Both the position numbers and the translations under genes were made by a program. The notes beneath the pieces were generated by a model. That model saw only the letters and a program-made list of their open reading frames with translations. It ran no database searches and was not told the DNA's origin. Positions 15,833-24,884 of a stretch of DNA of 64,000 bases are shown here, one piece after another. Each line of letters starts with the position of its first letter. The first letter of the stretch is position 1. Source of the DNA: VXYL01 sp965243175 (GTDB taxonomy: Bacteria > Pseudomonadota > Gammaproteobacteria > Pseudomonadales > Azotimanducaceae); the NCBI GenBank assembly GCA_965243175.1, contig OZ251532.1, positions 3,720,001-3,784,000 on the forward strand. The letters run 5' to 3'.

Positions 15833-16254
15833 TCAGGCGGTGCCGACGGCCAGCGGCTTGTGCTCGTCGAGAGAGCGCAGGGCTGCCTCGACCTCGTGGC
15901 GATGCGACGACGCATCCACATCCAGAAGGCGCAGCGCGGTGCGCTTGGAACAACCGAGCCGCAGCGCCAGTGCGGACGTGTCCAAGCGCCTTGCCCGGGC
16001 GGCTTTGTACAGGGCGACCTTTGCGGCGGCCAGGTCCGGCAAGACGATCTCGGCAGTGCCCGAACTTGGCGATGGCGTGGGAATCGCCCGCCCCTCTTGG
16101 ACGTAGCCGCCGAGCGCGGCCACCAAGCAGTCCTTCGCTTCCGCAAGAGCTTCCGCCTCCGTCGCCCCTCGGTCAACGCTTCGGGGATGTCTGGAAACGA
16201 CACGAGGACCGTGTCCGGGTGCTTGTTGAGGTGATCCGGATACGCAAGGCGCAT
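15833..16254 (-). pseudogene. HicB-type antitoxin with a one-base frameshift
   Basis: Reading from ATG 16254, MRLAYPDHLNKHPDTVLVSF then DIPEALTEG matches the N-terminus of the HTH-type HicB antitoxins. The frame then goes wrong at GAGGGGCGACGG (about 16165-16176). Inserting one base after GAGGG restores ATEAEALAEAKDCLVAALGG and continues in the frame that ends at 15833, with IVLPDLAAAKVALYKAAR and an HTH segment TSALALRLGCSKRTALRLLD. So the gene is complete except for a single missing base. There is no HicA gene on either side. A sequencing or assembly error cannot be excluded. Confidence 0.8.
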
Positions 16255-16274
16255 GAAGCGAGCTTTCCGCGGCG

Positions 16275-17174
16275 CTAAGCGGTGAGCCGAAACTCCGCGT
16301 CCATCGACGGTTCGCCTTCGCAGGCCGCTTCGCCCCGTTCCACCATGTAGGCCAGCGCGGCGAAGACGCTGCGCCCTGCTGCGCCGTGCAGGCGCTTGTC
16401 CACGTTGGCGTACATCGTCGGCACCATGTCGGCGATGCGGGTGGCGCCGGAGGCTAGGCAGCGGCGGATTTGGTCTTCGCGCTCCTTGCGGTGGGCGATG
16501 AAGGCGCGAACGTGGGTCTTCGGCTCGACGATGGAGGGGCCGTGGGTTGGCCAGTAGACGGCGTCTTCGCGTTCCAAGAGCGTGTCCAGGCTGGCCATGT
16601 AGTTCTTCATATCGCCGTCCGGAGGCGAGACGACGCTGGTGGACCAGCCCATCACGTGGTCGCCGGTGAACAGCACGCGCTCCTGCGGCAGCGCGTAGCA
16701 AAGGTGGTTGGAGGTATGGCCGGGGGTGTAGACGCACTCCACCGCCCAGCCGTCGCCCTCCACGATGTCGCCGTGGCGGAGCCGCTCGTCGGGGGCGAAA
16801 TCCATGTCGCCGCCCTCTTCCACCTGCACGCCGGCTTCGATCTTGCCGGCGCCGTGGCGTCCGTAGCCGTAGGTGGGCGCATCGGCGTGTTCGGCCAGCA
16901 GGCGGCAGCCGGGGGAGTGGTCCATGTGCGTGTGGGTGACCAGCATGTGGGTGATGGTCTCGCCAGCGGTGGCGCGAAGGATGGCGTCGATGTGGGCGGG
17001 ATCCGCGGGGCCGGGGTCGATCACCGCCACGCTGCCCCGCCCGACGATGTAGGTGCCGGTGCCGTAGAGCGTGAACGCACTGGGATTGCGGGCGATCACG
17101 CGGCGGATCAACGGCGAGAGCTGGGTCACCGCGCCGTACTCGAACTCCAGCTCGCGGCGAAAGGGAATGGCCAT
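16275..17174 (-). CDS. MBL-fold metallo-hydrolase (LACTB2-like)
   Basis: A 299-residue metallo-beta-lactamase fold enzyme. Metal ligands are visible in order: THTHMDHS (HxHxDH), TPGHTSNH, GDHVMG and THGPSI. The C-terminal winged-helix-like part with HRKEREDQIRRCL and YANVDKRLHGAAGRSV is characteristic of the LACTB2 group of hydrolases and endoribonucleases. I chose MAIPFRRELEF at 17174; an alternative start five codons upstream is possible. Neither has a strong ribosome site. The function is probably a hydrolase with a binuclear metal centre; the substrate is unknown. Confidence 0.88.
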   Translation of the reverse strand: MAIPFRRELEFEYGAVTQLSPLIRRVIARNPSAFTLYGTGTYIVGRGSVAVIDPGPADPAHIDAILRATAGETITHMLVTHTHMDHSPGCRLLAEHADAPTYGYGRHGAGKIEAGVQVEEGGDMDFAPDERLRHGDIVEGDGWAVECVYTPGHTSNHLCYALPQERVLFTGDHVMGWSTSVVSPPDGDMKNYMASLDTLLEREDAVYWPTHGPSIVEPKTHVRAFIAHRKEREDQIRRCLASGATRIADMVPTMYANVDKRLHGAAGRSVFAALAYMVERGEAACEGEPSMDAEFRLTA

Positions 17175-17354
17175 GTCTTCGCTTCGCATTGGGCTTGATG
17201 CGCGGAGTATACGCAAACCGCTCTGTTCGTCGTTTTGCTGGCCGGGAGACTGCCGCAAGCGCCTTTCTAGTGAGTGGACGCTAACAGAAGCAGTTTCAGC
17301 AATCGTTTGGGGATTAGCGGTCGCTAACCTGCTGTGGTTCAAGGATTCCTGCGG

Positions 17355-19643
17355 CTACCGCCCAGTCACGTCGAGCGTCGTCTCCACCTGCCAGCGCTCG
17401 CGGGTTTCTCGCCAGCGGCTGATGCCGGGGGTGACGGTGAGGGCCAGGTCCAGATAAAGCAGGCCCTCTTCCGCCATGCCAGCGTCGTAGGCTTCCTCGG
17501 CGGCTTGCGCCAGTCGCGTCGCGGCTACGGAGAGCAGGCGCACCGCGTCGGCGTTGCCTGGGTCCAAGCGCAGCGCCTCGCGCAGATGCGCCACGGCGTT
17601 GTCGTCGAGGGACGGGCCGGTGATGTAGCCCTCGCGGAAGAACGCCTCCGCTTCGGCGATGTGCGTCTCCACTGCTTCGATGCGGTCCAGTTCGGCGTCG
17701 TAGCGGGCCAGCATCTCGTTCACTGGGGCGTCGCCGATGCCGGTTGCCGCGGCGCGGTCGGCCAGAGCGCGGGCAGCGGTGAGTTCGCCTGCGGCGAGCA
17801 GGTCGCGGAAGTCCGCAAGCACTTGGGCGGAGACTTCCGCCAGGCCTTGCACGGCAACGGCGTCGTCCGGCTTGGTGGCGAGGACGCGGCGGTAGATTTC
17901 CGCGGCGTTGCCGTCGGCCGGGTCGATCAGGTGGCCGGCTTGGCGGAGTTCCGCGGCCTGTTGCAGCAACGTGTTGATTTCGGCTTGCAGCGCTTCGGCT
18001 TCCGAAAGGGTGCTGCGCACGGCCTGCACGCCCTCGAATTCGGCGTTCGCGGCCACCGCGCGTTCGAAGTTGGCCATCGCCGCCACCACGTCGCGCCCTC
18101 TCGCGTCGCGTTCGGCCAAGGCGCCGTAGTGGATGGCGATCTCGTCGAGCGCGGCTTGCGCGTCGAGACTGCCTGGGCGGAGCCGCAACACCTCCTTGTA
18201 GGCGATGACGGCGGCGTCGACCGAGGCCACGTCATCCAGGCCGGAGCGGGCGAGCAGGCGCTGGGTGTTGGCCAGCAGGCGTTCGGCGTGGCGCAAGTCG
18301 TCCAAGCGGTCGAAGAGCGGAGCGAGGTCGGAGTCCGTGGCGGCGACCGTGGCGAGTTCGCCGAGCTTCGCGGCCGCCAGAGCGGAATCGCCCGCGTCCA
18401 GCGCAGCGGCCACGTCGCTCTTCCACTGTTGGAGGACGGTCGCGATGGCGTTCGCCGCCCCGGGGTGGCCAGCGTCCTGCTGCAAGACTTGGCGGTACGC
18501 GGCGACGACCACGCCGAGACTCTGGTTGGGGTCGAGGCGCAGCGCCTCCGCCTCTTCCCAGGCGCTGGTGACGTCCGGGTGTTCGGCGAGACCGGCGAAG
18601 GCCAAGGCTCGCGTCACGCCTTCCGGCCGCGCGGCCAGATAGCCGGCGCCAGCGACCAGAGCGAGGGCGAGAATGCCGCCGAGCACGGCGCCTGCCAATC
18701 GGCGACCGCTCAAGCGTCTTCGGCTCGCGTGGCCGCGCTCGCTCAAGTCCTCTAGATGGCCCATCGCCGCGTCGATCTCGCTCGTGGCCACCGGGGCCGT
18801 CTTCACCAGCGCGTCGGGCACGTCGCCATCCAGGCGCACGGCATCCAATGCGGCGACGATTTCGGAAGCGGTTTGGAAGCGATTTTCGGGGGCTGGGGCT
18901 AGAAACCGCTTCACGACGTCTTGAAAGACCTTCAGGCCCGGCGGCAGCGGTGGGGGAGCCATGCGGACCGCCAGCGCTAGGCCGCCGGAGCGAGTGAAGG
19001 GCAGCCGGCCGGTCAGCATGAGGTAGAGCACCACGCCTAGGCTGAAGAAATCGGCGTGGCCATCCACGGTGGTGCCGCGCAGCTGCTCCGGGCTCATGTA
19101 GGGCGCCGTGCCGCGTACTCGGCGGCCGCTGCTCTCGCCAAGCACTGCGGCGATGCCGAAATCGGAGAGCAGCGCCCTGCCCTGGGCGTTGAAGAGGATG
19201 TTCTCCGGCTTCACGTCGCCGTGGACGACGCCTCTGGCGTGGGCGTGGTCGAGCGCCGCGGCCACGTCCTTGACGACCATCAGCACGTTCTGCATGTGCA
19301 GGCCGCGGTGCAGGTTCCAGTTCAAGTCGCCGCCGCGCAGGTACTCCATGACCAGGTAGAGGGCGCCGGCATGGACGCCGGCTTCGTGGACGCGGACGAT
19401 GTTGGGGTGGTCGAGACTCTTGGCGAGTTCCGCTTCGCGCTCGAAGCGTTGGCGCGCTGCCGCATCGCCCGCGACCTCCGGCGAGAGCACCTTGATGGCC
19501 ACGGCGCGCCGGAAAGCGTGCTGGACGGCCAAGTACACCTGCGCCGACGCGCCTTCGCCGATGCGCCGTTGGATTCTGTAGCCCGGCAGCGTAAACGCGG
19601 GCGCTGGTGCCGCCAGAGGTGGGAATGGTGCGGGTTCCGCCAC
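17355..19643 (-). CDS. Membrane-anchored eukaryotic-type Ser/Thr protein kinase
   Basis: A 762-residue kinase. The kinase domain (about 22-285) shows RIGEGASAQVY (Gly loop), VAIKVLSPE (ATP Lys), HGDVKPEN (catalytic loop, with HGD replacing HRD as in many bacterial kinases), LLSDFGIA and GTAPYMSPEQL. A juxtamembrane basic stretch precedes one transmembrane helix, LAGAVLGGILALALVAGAG (about 320-340). The roughly 420-residue C-terminal part is alpha-helical and Ala/Glu/Leu-rich with TPR-like periodicity, and would face the periplasm. The GTG start lies 5 nt after the MORN gene stop; a farther start overlapping that gene is possible. The two genes are an operon, so the kinase may act with the exported MORN protein. 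Confidence 0.88.
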   Translation of the reverse strand: MAEPAPFPPLAAPAPAFTLPGYRIQRRIGEGASAQVYLAVQHAFRRAVAIKVLSPEVAGDAAARQRFEREAELAKSLDHPNIVRVHEAGVHAGALYLVMEYLRGGDLNWNLHRGLHMQNVLMVVKDVAAALDHAHARGVVHGDVKPENILFNAQGRALLSDFGIAAVLGESSGRRVRGTAPYMSPEQLRGTTVDGHADFFSLGVVLYLMLTGRLPFTRSGGLALAVRMAPPPLPPGLKVFQDVVKRFLAPAPENRFQTASEIVAALDAVRLDGDVPDALVKTAPVATSEIDAAMGHLEDLSERGHASRRRLSGRRLAGAVLGGILALALVAGAGYLAARPEGVTRALAFAGLAEHPDVTSAWEEAEALRLDPNQSLGVVVAAYRQVLQQDAGHPGAANAIATVLQQWKSDVAAALDAGDSALAAAKLGELATVAATDSDLAPLFDRLDDLRHAERLLANTQRLLARSGLDDVASVDAAVIAYKEVLRLRPGSLDAQAALDEIAIHYGALAERDARGRDVVAAMANFERAVAANAEFEGVQAVRSTLSEAEALQAEINTLLQQAAELRQAGHLIDPADGNAAEIYRRVLATKPDDAVAVQGLAEVSAQVLADFRDLLAAGELTAARALADRAAATGIGDAPVNEMLARYDAELDRIEAVETHIAEAEAFFREGYITGPSLDDNAVAHLREALRLDPGNADAVRLLSVAATRLAQAAEEAYDAGMAEEGLLYLDLALTVTPGISRWRETRERWQVETTLDVTGR

Positions 19644-19648
19644 GGCGA

Positions 19649-20638
19649 TCAGTGCGTTGGGGCGACGACGAGGGAGGACACCTCGCCGCGCACGAGACTG
19701 CCAAGGACGAAGCGGCCGTCGAGGACGTAGGCGAGGCCGTCCAAGCGCACCGCGGTGCCATCGCCGTGGGCTAGGCCGTTGATGCATTCGTCGCCATCGT
19801 ACATCCACGGCTGGTCGTCGATGTCGAGCGCGCAACGAGGGATGGCGAGGACGCTGTGCTCACGGACGAGCTCGCCATCGTCCCAGATCTGGAACAGGCG
19901 CTCGCCTTCCGGCGTGTCCTTGACGCCGGGACCGTCTTGGCGGTCGAACGCGAACAGGCCGCGGTAGTGCGTGCCGTCGCGCCATGCCAGGTGGCCTAGG
20001 CCGTGGCGCTGGTCTTCGGAGAAGGCGCCGCGATAGCGGTTGCCGTTCTTCCACGCCAGTTCGCCGAAGCCGTGCCGGCGTCCGTGCGCGAAGCCGCCGG
20101 TGTAGACGCGCTCATCCGCGTAGCGGTAGGTGCCGTGGCCGTGCGGATCGCCGGCCAGGAAATCGCCCTCGTAGCGGTCGCCGCTCAGCCATTGGTAGAT
20201 GCCGTGGCCGGTGCGTTCGCCGGCGAGGAAATCGCCTTCGTAGACATCGCCAGCGGGCCACCGCATGGTGCCTTTGCCGTTCATCAGATCGTTGCGGAAG
20301 GCGCCACGGTAGACATCGCCGTTCGGTTGGCGCAGCTCTCCTTCGCCTTGGCGGACGCCATCCTCGAACGCGCCGGAATAGACCTCGCCGTTCGGCGCGC
20401 CGAGCACCCCTTGGCCATGCATCCGCCCGTTGCGGAACTCCCCTTCGTAGCGGTAGCCGTTCCCCCAGACGAGCACGCCGTGCCCGTGCCGCTCGCCAGC
20501 TACGGTATCGCCGACGTAGGTGCCTTCGGTTGAGGAGGGCTGTTCGGCGGGGTGGCCAAGGACGGCCCAGCAGAGCAGAACCGCGCACGCGACGACCCGT
20601 GCAGGAGAAGCCGGCAAGTGCGTAAAGCGGGCCACCAT
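19649..20638 (-). CDS. Exported MORN-repeat protein
   Basis: A 329-residue protein with an N-terminal signal peptide (VVACAVLLCWAVLGHPAEQ) followed by nine MORN units (about 38-250) of the form YEGEFRNGRMHGQGV, one roughly every 23 residues. MORN repeats form an elongated beta-sheet that binds proteins or membranes. The C-terminal 80 residues carry two Cys (IPRCALDID and DGDECING) spaced to permit a disulfide, which fits periplasmic placement. I chose the ATG at 20638 because it places the signal peptide correctly. It is the first gene of a two-gene unit with the Ser/Thr kinase. The role is inferred as a ligand or scaffold for the kinase's outer part. Confidence 0.88.
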   Translation of the reverse strand: MVARFTHLPASPARVVACAVLLCWAVLGHPAEQPSSTEGTYVGDTVAGERHGHGVLVWGNGYRYEGEFRNGRMHGQGVLGAPNGEVYSGAFEDGVRQGEGELRQPNGDVYRGAFRNDLMNGKGTMRWPAGDVYEGDFLAGERTGHGIYQWLSGDRYEGDFLAGDPHGHGTYRYADERVYTGGFAHGRRHGFGELAWKNGNRYRGAFSEDQRHGLGHLAWRDGTHYRGLFAFDRQDGPGVKDTPEGERLFQIWDDGELVREHSVLAIPRCALDIDDQPWMYDGDECINGLAHGDGTAVRLDGLAYVLDGRFVLGSLVRGEVSSLVVAPTH

Positions 20639-20651
20639 GCGCAAGCGAACG

Positions 20652-21641
20652 CTAGTGCCCGCCGTTGAGCAGACCTTTGCCGCGCAGCAGCAGCTCCTGC
20701 GCACTGTCGCAGCCGATCACCAGATCGCCCACTTCCGCAAGTCGCTCGACATCCTCCTCGTTCGCCAGCAGCACCCCCAGCGCATCGCCCGTCGCAACGC
20801 CGAACCGGCGCGTGGCGAGGCGCCGCAACAGCGCCCGCTCGTGCGAGATGCCCCGCCTCAAGCCCTCGTCGATGGCCTCCTGGCGCCACTGTGTGACCGT
20901 TTCCGCCAGCATCGTTGGTTCCTCCATGTAGCGCAGCGCACGCTGCAGTTCCTCTGTGTGCCTCTCGCCCGTCTCGTCGCCGCCGAAGCGCACCACCAGC
21001 AGGCGCATCAGGGCGTCCGACAGCCGCCCCCTGAGCCGGGCCAAGCCATTGCGCCGCAGGGTGCTGACCAGTGCCGCAGCCAAGTCCGGCAACTCCGCTT
21101 GCCGTCGGCAGCGCTGCAGGCGAAGCAGCGCCGCCGCCGGGTTGATGTCGCCATCCTCTGCGTTCAGCGTCGCAGCGTCAAGCGTGAGCATCTCCAAGTC
21201 CGGTTGCCAGCGGCGGAGGCCGGCTGGCGTCGAGGCGTTCAGCTGGCGGAGGGTAGGCGGCTGCCAAGGGCGGGCGCCGGTGTAGACCAGCACGGGCAGC
21301 GCCGGTGGCAGGCCTTCGGCGGCCGGGAGTTCGTCCGCCATCGCCTGGCGCAGCAGCGCGACGTAGGACTCCATGCGCAGCGCCATGTGCTTGTGCGGCG
21401 CGGCCTGGAATTCGACTGCCAGGAGCGCCTCGGCATCCGGGTGCTCGGGCGTCGGGGCGCCGACCGCCCAGGCCATGTCCGGCAGGCGCTTGCGGGCGCC
21501 TCGCCCGACCTGTTCCGTCGACAGTTGGCGCAGCCGTCGGGTGTCCAGGCCGGCCACGGCGTCCGCTGGCAGCAGTGCGAGCAGGCGGCGCACCATGTCC
21601 GGTTCCGCGAAGGCGATGTGGTTGATTTGGTCTTCGTACAT
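20652..21641 (-). CDS. Rpn family nuclease / putative transposase, divergent subfamily
   Basis: A 329-residue Rpn-type protein: MYEDQINHIAFAEPDMVRRL, ALLAVEFQAAPHKHMALRME (nuclease E-x-Q motif and following helix), LPVLVYTGARPW, then a DUF4351-like tail with RRLATRRFGVATGDALGVLL. It is only distantly related to the pair at 11-15 kb. The upstream region (21650-21740) contains two copies of a GCATGGC(A/C)nATGTC motif, also found before the Rpn gene at 41326. The gene ends 14 nt before the MORN gene start on the same strand, so read-through into the kinase operon is possible. Confidence 0.88.
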   Translation of the reverse strand: MYEDQINHIAFAEPDMVRRLLALLPADAVAGLDTRRLRQLSTEQVGRGARKRLPDMAWAVGAPTPEHPDAEALLAVEFQAAPHKHMALRMESYVALLRQAMADELPAAEGLPPALPVLVYTGARPWQPPTLRQLNASTPAGLRRWQPDLEMLTLDAATLNAEDGDINPAAALLRLQRCRRQAELPDLAAALVSTLRRNGLARLRGRLSDALMRLLVVRFGGDETGERHTEELQRALRYMEEPTMLAETVTQWRQEAIDEGLRRGISHERALLRRLATRRFGVATGDALGVLLANEEDVERLAEVGDLVIGCDSAQELLLRGKGLLNGGH

Positions 21642-21820
21642 GGGGTCAGCATGGACGGTCGGAATCGGTGCCGGAAGTCGACATTGGCCATGCGCCTTGT
21701 GCGAGATCGCTGACAAAACGCCGCCGACATCTGCCATGCGGGCCATGGGTCACGGCCCCACAGCAAGGCCGGTGGTGTAGGCTAGGCGGCGATTTCGCTC
21801 TTGGGGTTAGGTCGAAAGGA

Positions 21821-22675
21821 ATGCGAGTCGAAGCAAGCGGGGCGACGCTCGGCGCCACGGTGACCAACGTCGATCTGGGCGCACTCGACGACGAGGGCTT
21901 CGGCACGGTGCTGGATGCTTGGCATCGCCACGCCGTGCTGGTCTTCCCGGCGCAGCATCTGAGCGATGAGCAGCACATCGCCTTCACGCGGCGTTTCGGG
22001 CGCTTGGAACGGGGGCTGACGCGGCGTTCGACGGGCGGCTTGGGGCGGCTTTCGAACGTCGGCAAGGACGGCGCGGTCGTGGACGAGGAGAACATCCAGG
22101 CGCGCTTCCAGCGCGGCAATCGCGAGTGGCACTCGGACAGCTCCTACAAGAGCGTCGGCGCCAAGGCGTCCATTCTGGCGGCGCACGTGGTGCCGGAAGA
22201 AGGCGGCGAGACCGAGTGGGCGGACATGCGCGCCGCCTGGGATGCGCTGGACGCCGAGCGCCAAGGGTGGCTTGAGGACAAGGTCGCCATCCACAGCTAT
22301 CGGTTCAGCCACACGTGGCATGGCGGCTTGGACATCCTGAACGCAGAGGAGCTCGAGGACTTGCCGCCGGTGCCGCATCCGCTGCTGCGGATTCACCCGC
22401 AGACCGGGCGCAAGAGCCTCTTCGTCGGGCGCCACGCCAGCCACATCGTCGGCGAGGACCTGGCGTCATCCCGCCAGCTGCTGCGCGACCTCACGGCGAA
22501 CGCATGTGTACCGCCGCGCATTTGGGGACATCGCTGGCAGCCCGGCGACATCGCCATCTGGGACAACCGCTGCGTACTGCACCGAGGCCGGCCTTGGCCG
22601 CCCGGACAAGCCCGCGTGATGGCGCGTTCCACGGTCGCCGGCGACGATCCCGACAACGAGTGGGCGATGGCGTAG
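21821..22675 (+). CDS. TauD/TfdA family Fe(II)/2-oxoglutarate dioxygenase
   Basis: A 284-residue enzyme beginning MRVEASGATLGATVTNVDLG, the standard TauD/TfdA N-terminus. Iron ligands: WHSDSSYK (HxD, about residue 106) and the distal His in WDNRCVLHRGRPWPPG; the 2-oxoglutarate-binding Arg is in the following ARVMARSTV segment. The mid-region VVPEEGGETEWADMRAAW is typical of the family. Substrates of related enzymes include taurine, 2,4-D and alkylsulfates; the one used here cannot be told from sequence. GAAAGGA abuts the ATG, closer than optimal. The gene stands alone and is followed by a small ORF. Confidence 0.9.
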   Translation: MRVEASGATLGATVTNVDLGALDDEGFGTVLDAWHRHAVLVFPAQHLSDEQHIAFTRRFGRLERGLTRRSTGGLGRLSNVGKDGAVVDEENIQARFQRGNREWHSDSSYKSVGAKASILAAHVVPEEGGETEWADMRAAWDALDAERQGWLEDKVAIHSYRFSHTWHGGLDILNAEELEDLPPVPHPLLRIHPQTGRKSLFVGRHASHIVGEDLASSRQLLRDLTANACVPPRIWGHRWQPGDIAIWDNRCVLHRGRPWPPGQARVMARSTVAGDDPDNEWAMA

Positions 22676-22752
22676 TACACGCCGGGGGAGCACGGGCGAG
22701 CTAGCGAAACTGGTACGCTGAGCGGACAGATCAAGCAGGGAGCGCAAGCGAC

Positions 22753-22986
22753 ATGGCAACACTCGTCGAGGCGGTCGAGTTGCTGGAGGCAGGCGACTGG
22801 CAGGCCGCCCACAAAATCGTGCAGAACGACTCGTCGGCGCACGGCAGCTGGGCGCACGGCATCGTCCACCTGATGGAAGGCGACTTGGGCAACGCCAGCT
22901 ACTGGTACGGGCGGGCTGGCCGGGAGCGCCCTGGGGCGGATGCCGCGCAAGCTGAAATCGAGGCACTCAAAGCAGCGCTCGGCTAG
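22753..22986 (+). CDS. Small conserved-looking hypothetical protein
   Basis: A 77-residue acidic helical protein: MATLVEAVELLEAGDWQAAH, then SWAHGIVHLMEGDLGNASYW and an Ala/Glu-rich end. The pattern suggests a single TPR-like helix pair with WxH and YWYGRAG features; small proteins of this type are common in gammaproteobacteria with no assigned role. AGGGAG lies about 10 nt upstream of the ATG. It follows the dioxygenase on the same strand with a 77-nt gap. Confidence 0.7.
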   Translation: MATLVEAVELLEAGDWQAAHKIVQNDSSAHGSWAHGIVHLMEGDLGNASYWYGRAGRERPGADAAQAEIEALKAALG

Positions 22987-23076
22987 GGAAGGGTCAACAG
23001 AAAGCGACGCGGTTCTTCGTCAGAGGCGAAGCCCGGCACCCGTGAAGTGCCGAACCAGCCGAGTGTGATTGGGGTT

Positions 23077-23152
<76 letters not shown>

Positions 23153-23225
23153 GTGCCCTGCCCCAACCGCTTGGGGCGACAAGTGCGAACAATAGGCCGT
23201 GGCGAGCCGCGTTTCAACGCCAATT

Positions 23226-24707
23226 TCACGCCAGCGCCCGGTAGTCCTGCTCCAAGCGCTTCGCCTCCTTCTTGCTGACGCCGCCCAGGGCGTCCAATGC
23301 GCTGCGCAGCCGTGCTCGCGTCAGTTCGCGGCCCAGGTAGGCCATCGAGTCGAAGAGCGAGAGCGCGTTGGCGCGTCCCGCGATGGCGATGAAGAGCGGA
23401 TGCACGAAGTCGGGCATCTTGAACTGCATCGCCTCGGCGAGGGATTTCAGGGCGTCGTAGAGGTCGTCGCGGCGCCAGCCTCGCAGTTCGTCCAAGCGTC
23501 GGCTGGCGTGGTGGAGGATGCGCTTGCAGTCGCTTGCGTCCAAGGTCTTGTGGGCGAAGTCCGCTTCCGAGAGCGCCGCGCGGTCGCCAAGCAGGTAGTC
23601 GGCATGCGCCACGAGGTCGCTCAGGCGCTCGGTGCGCGTTTGCAGCAGCGGCGCCAGGGGGGCGAGCGTTTCGCGGTTGAGCGCCCAGGCCGCCACGCGG
23701 TCCATGAACTCCGGGGCGCTCAGGGCGCGGATGTGCTGGCCGTTCAGCCAGCCGAGCTTGACCAGATCGAAGACCGGGCCGCGCACGGAAACGCGGTCGA
23801 TGTCGAAGTGCTCCACCATGTCGTCGAAGCCGAAGATCTCGCGCTCGTCGGGCATCGACCAGCCCATCAGCGCCAGATGGTTCAGCAGCGCTTCGGGCAG
23901 GTAGCCGGCGCGGCGGAAGTAGTCGAGGCCGGTGGGGTTGCGGCGCTTGGAGAGCTTGCTGCCGTCGGGGTTGCGCAACAGCGGCAGGTGGTAGTGGGTC
24001 GGCATGGGCCAGCCGAAGGCGTCGTAGAGGAGCGCGTGCTTCGGCATCGAGTTCAGCCACTCCTCGCCGCGCAGCACGTGGCTGATTTCCATGAGGTGGT
24101 CGTCCACCACGACCGCCAAGTGGTAGGTGGGGAAGCCGTCGGACTTCACCAGCACCTGCATGTCCACCTGCCGCCAGGGAATCTCGACGCTGCCGCGCAA
24201 GCCGTCCTGGAACGTGCAAGCGCCCTCTTCCGGCACCGCGAGGCGCAGCACGTGGGGTTCGCCACGGGCGATGCGGGCCCGCGCGTCGGCATCGGAAACC
24301 GAGCGGCAGAGGCCGTCGTAGCGCGGCGTCTCGCCCGCCGCCTGCTGTTCGCGGCGCAGCGCGTCGAGGCGTTCGGGGGTGCAGAAGCAGCGAAACGCCC
24401 TGCCCTCGCGCAGCAGCGATTCCGCGTGCTCCGCGTAGAGGGCGCGGCGCTCGCTCTGGCGATACGGGCCGAAGGCGCCGCCCACGTCCGGGCCTTCGTC
24501 CCAGTCGAGGCCAGCCCAGCGCAGGGCGTCGAAGATGGCGGCTTCCGATTCGGCGCTGCTGCGGGCGCGGTCCGTGTCCTCGATGCGCAGCACGAAGCGG
24601 CCGCCGCTGCTCTTGGCGAACGCCCGATTGAAGAGCGCGACGTAGGCCGTGCCGACATGGGGTTCGCCGGTGGGACTCGGCGCGATGCGGGTGCGGACGG
24701 AAGACAT
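23226..24707 (-). CDS. gltX: Glutamate--tRNA ligase
   Basis: A 493-residue class I aminoacyl-tRNA synthetase that charges tRNA-Glu with glutamate. The start MSSVRTRIAPSPTGEPHVGT carries the HIGH-type motif as HVGT; VLRIEDTDRARS follows, and SKLSKRRNP is the KMSKS-type loop. The anticodon-binding C-terminal domain is complete, ending ALGGVSKKEAKRLEQDYRAL. A CxC...-type zinc site typical of some GluRS proteins is reduced here to FRCFCTPERL. The length is normal. It lies just upstream of tRNA-Ala(GGC) and is divergent from mfd. Confidence 0.97.
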   Translation of the reverse strand: MSSVRTRIAPSPTGEPHVGTAYVALFNRAFAKSSGGRFVLRIEDTDRARSSAESEAAIFDALRWAGLDWDEGPDVGGAFGPYRQSERRALYAEHAESLLREGRAFRCFCTPERLDALRREQQAAGETPRYDGLCRSVSDADARARIARGEPHVLRLAVPEEGACTFQDGLRGSVEIPWRQVDMQVLVKSDGFPTYHLAVVVDDHLMEISHVLRGEEWLNSMPKHALLYDAFGWPMPTHYHLPLLRNPDGSKLSKRRNPTGLDYFRRAGYLPEALLNHLALMGWSMPDEREIFGFDDMVEHFDIDRVSVRGPVFDLVKLGWLNGQHIRALSAPEFMDRVAAWALNRETLAPLAPLLQTRTERLSDLVAHADYLLGDRAALSEADFAHKTLDASDCKRILHHASRRLDELRGWRRDDLYDALKSLAEAMQFKMPDFVHPLFIAIAGRANALSLFDSMAYLGRELTRARLRSALDALGGVSKKEAKRLEQDYRALA

Positions 24708-24884
24708 GGCGAGAGTGTACGATAGCGCGGCTGCGCGTCGGCTAGGCGCGCGGCATCCGGGCGGATGACGCGGCGCGGCGCTTGAAAAGCCGATGCCCGT
24801 GGCGCCCTCGCACTCCATCGTCGCAAACGGGAACCGAACTTGACTCAGTTGTCGAGGGCCTTGCCGCTCAAGGAAGCCAGCGCG

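Noticed and set aside
23161..23176. Rho-independent terminator between gltX and tRNA-Ala
   Set aside because: The CCCCAA/TTGGGG hairpin lacks a following T-tract on the transcribed strand, so termination is not supported.
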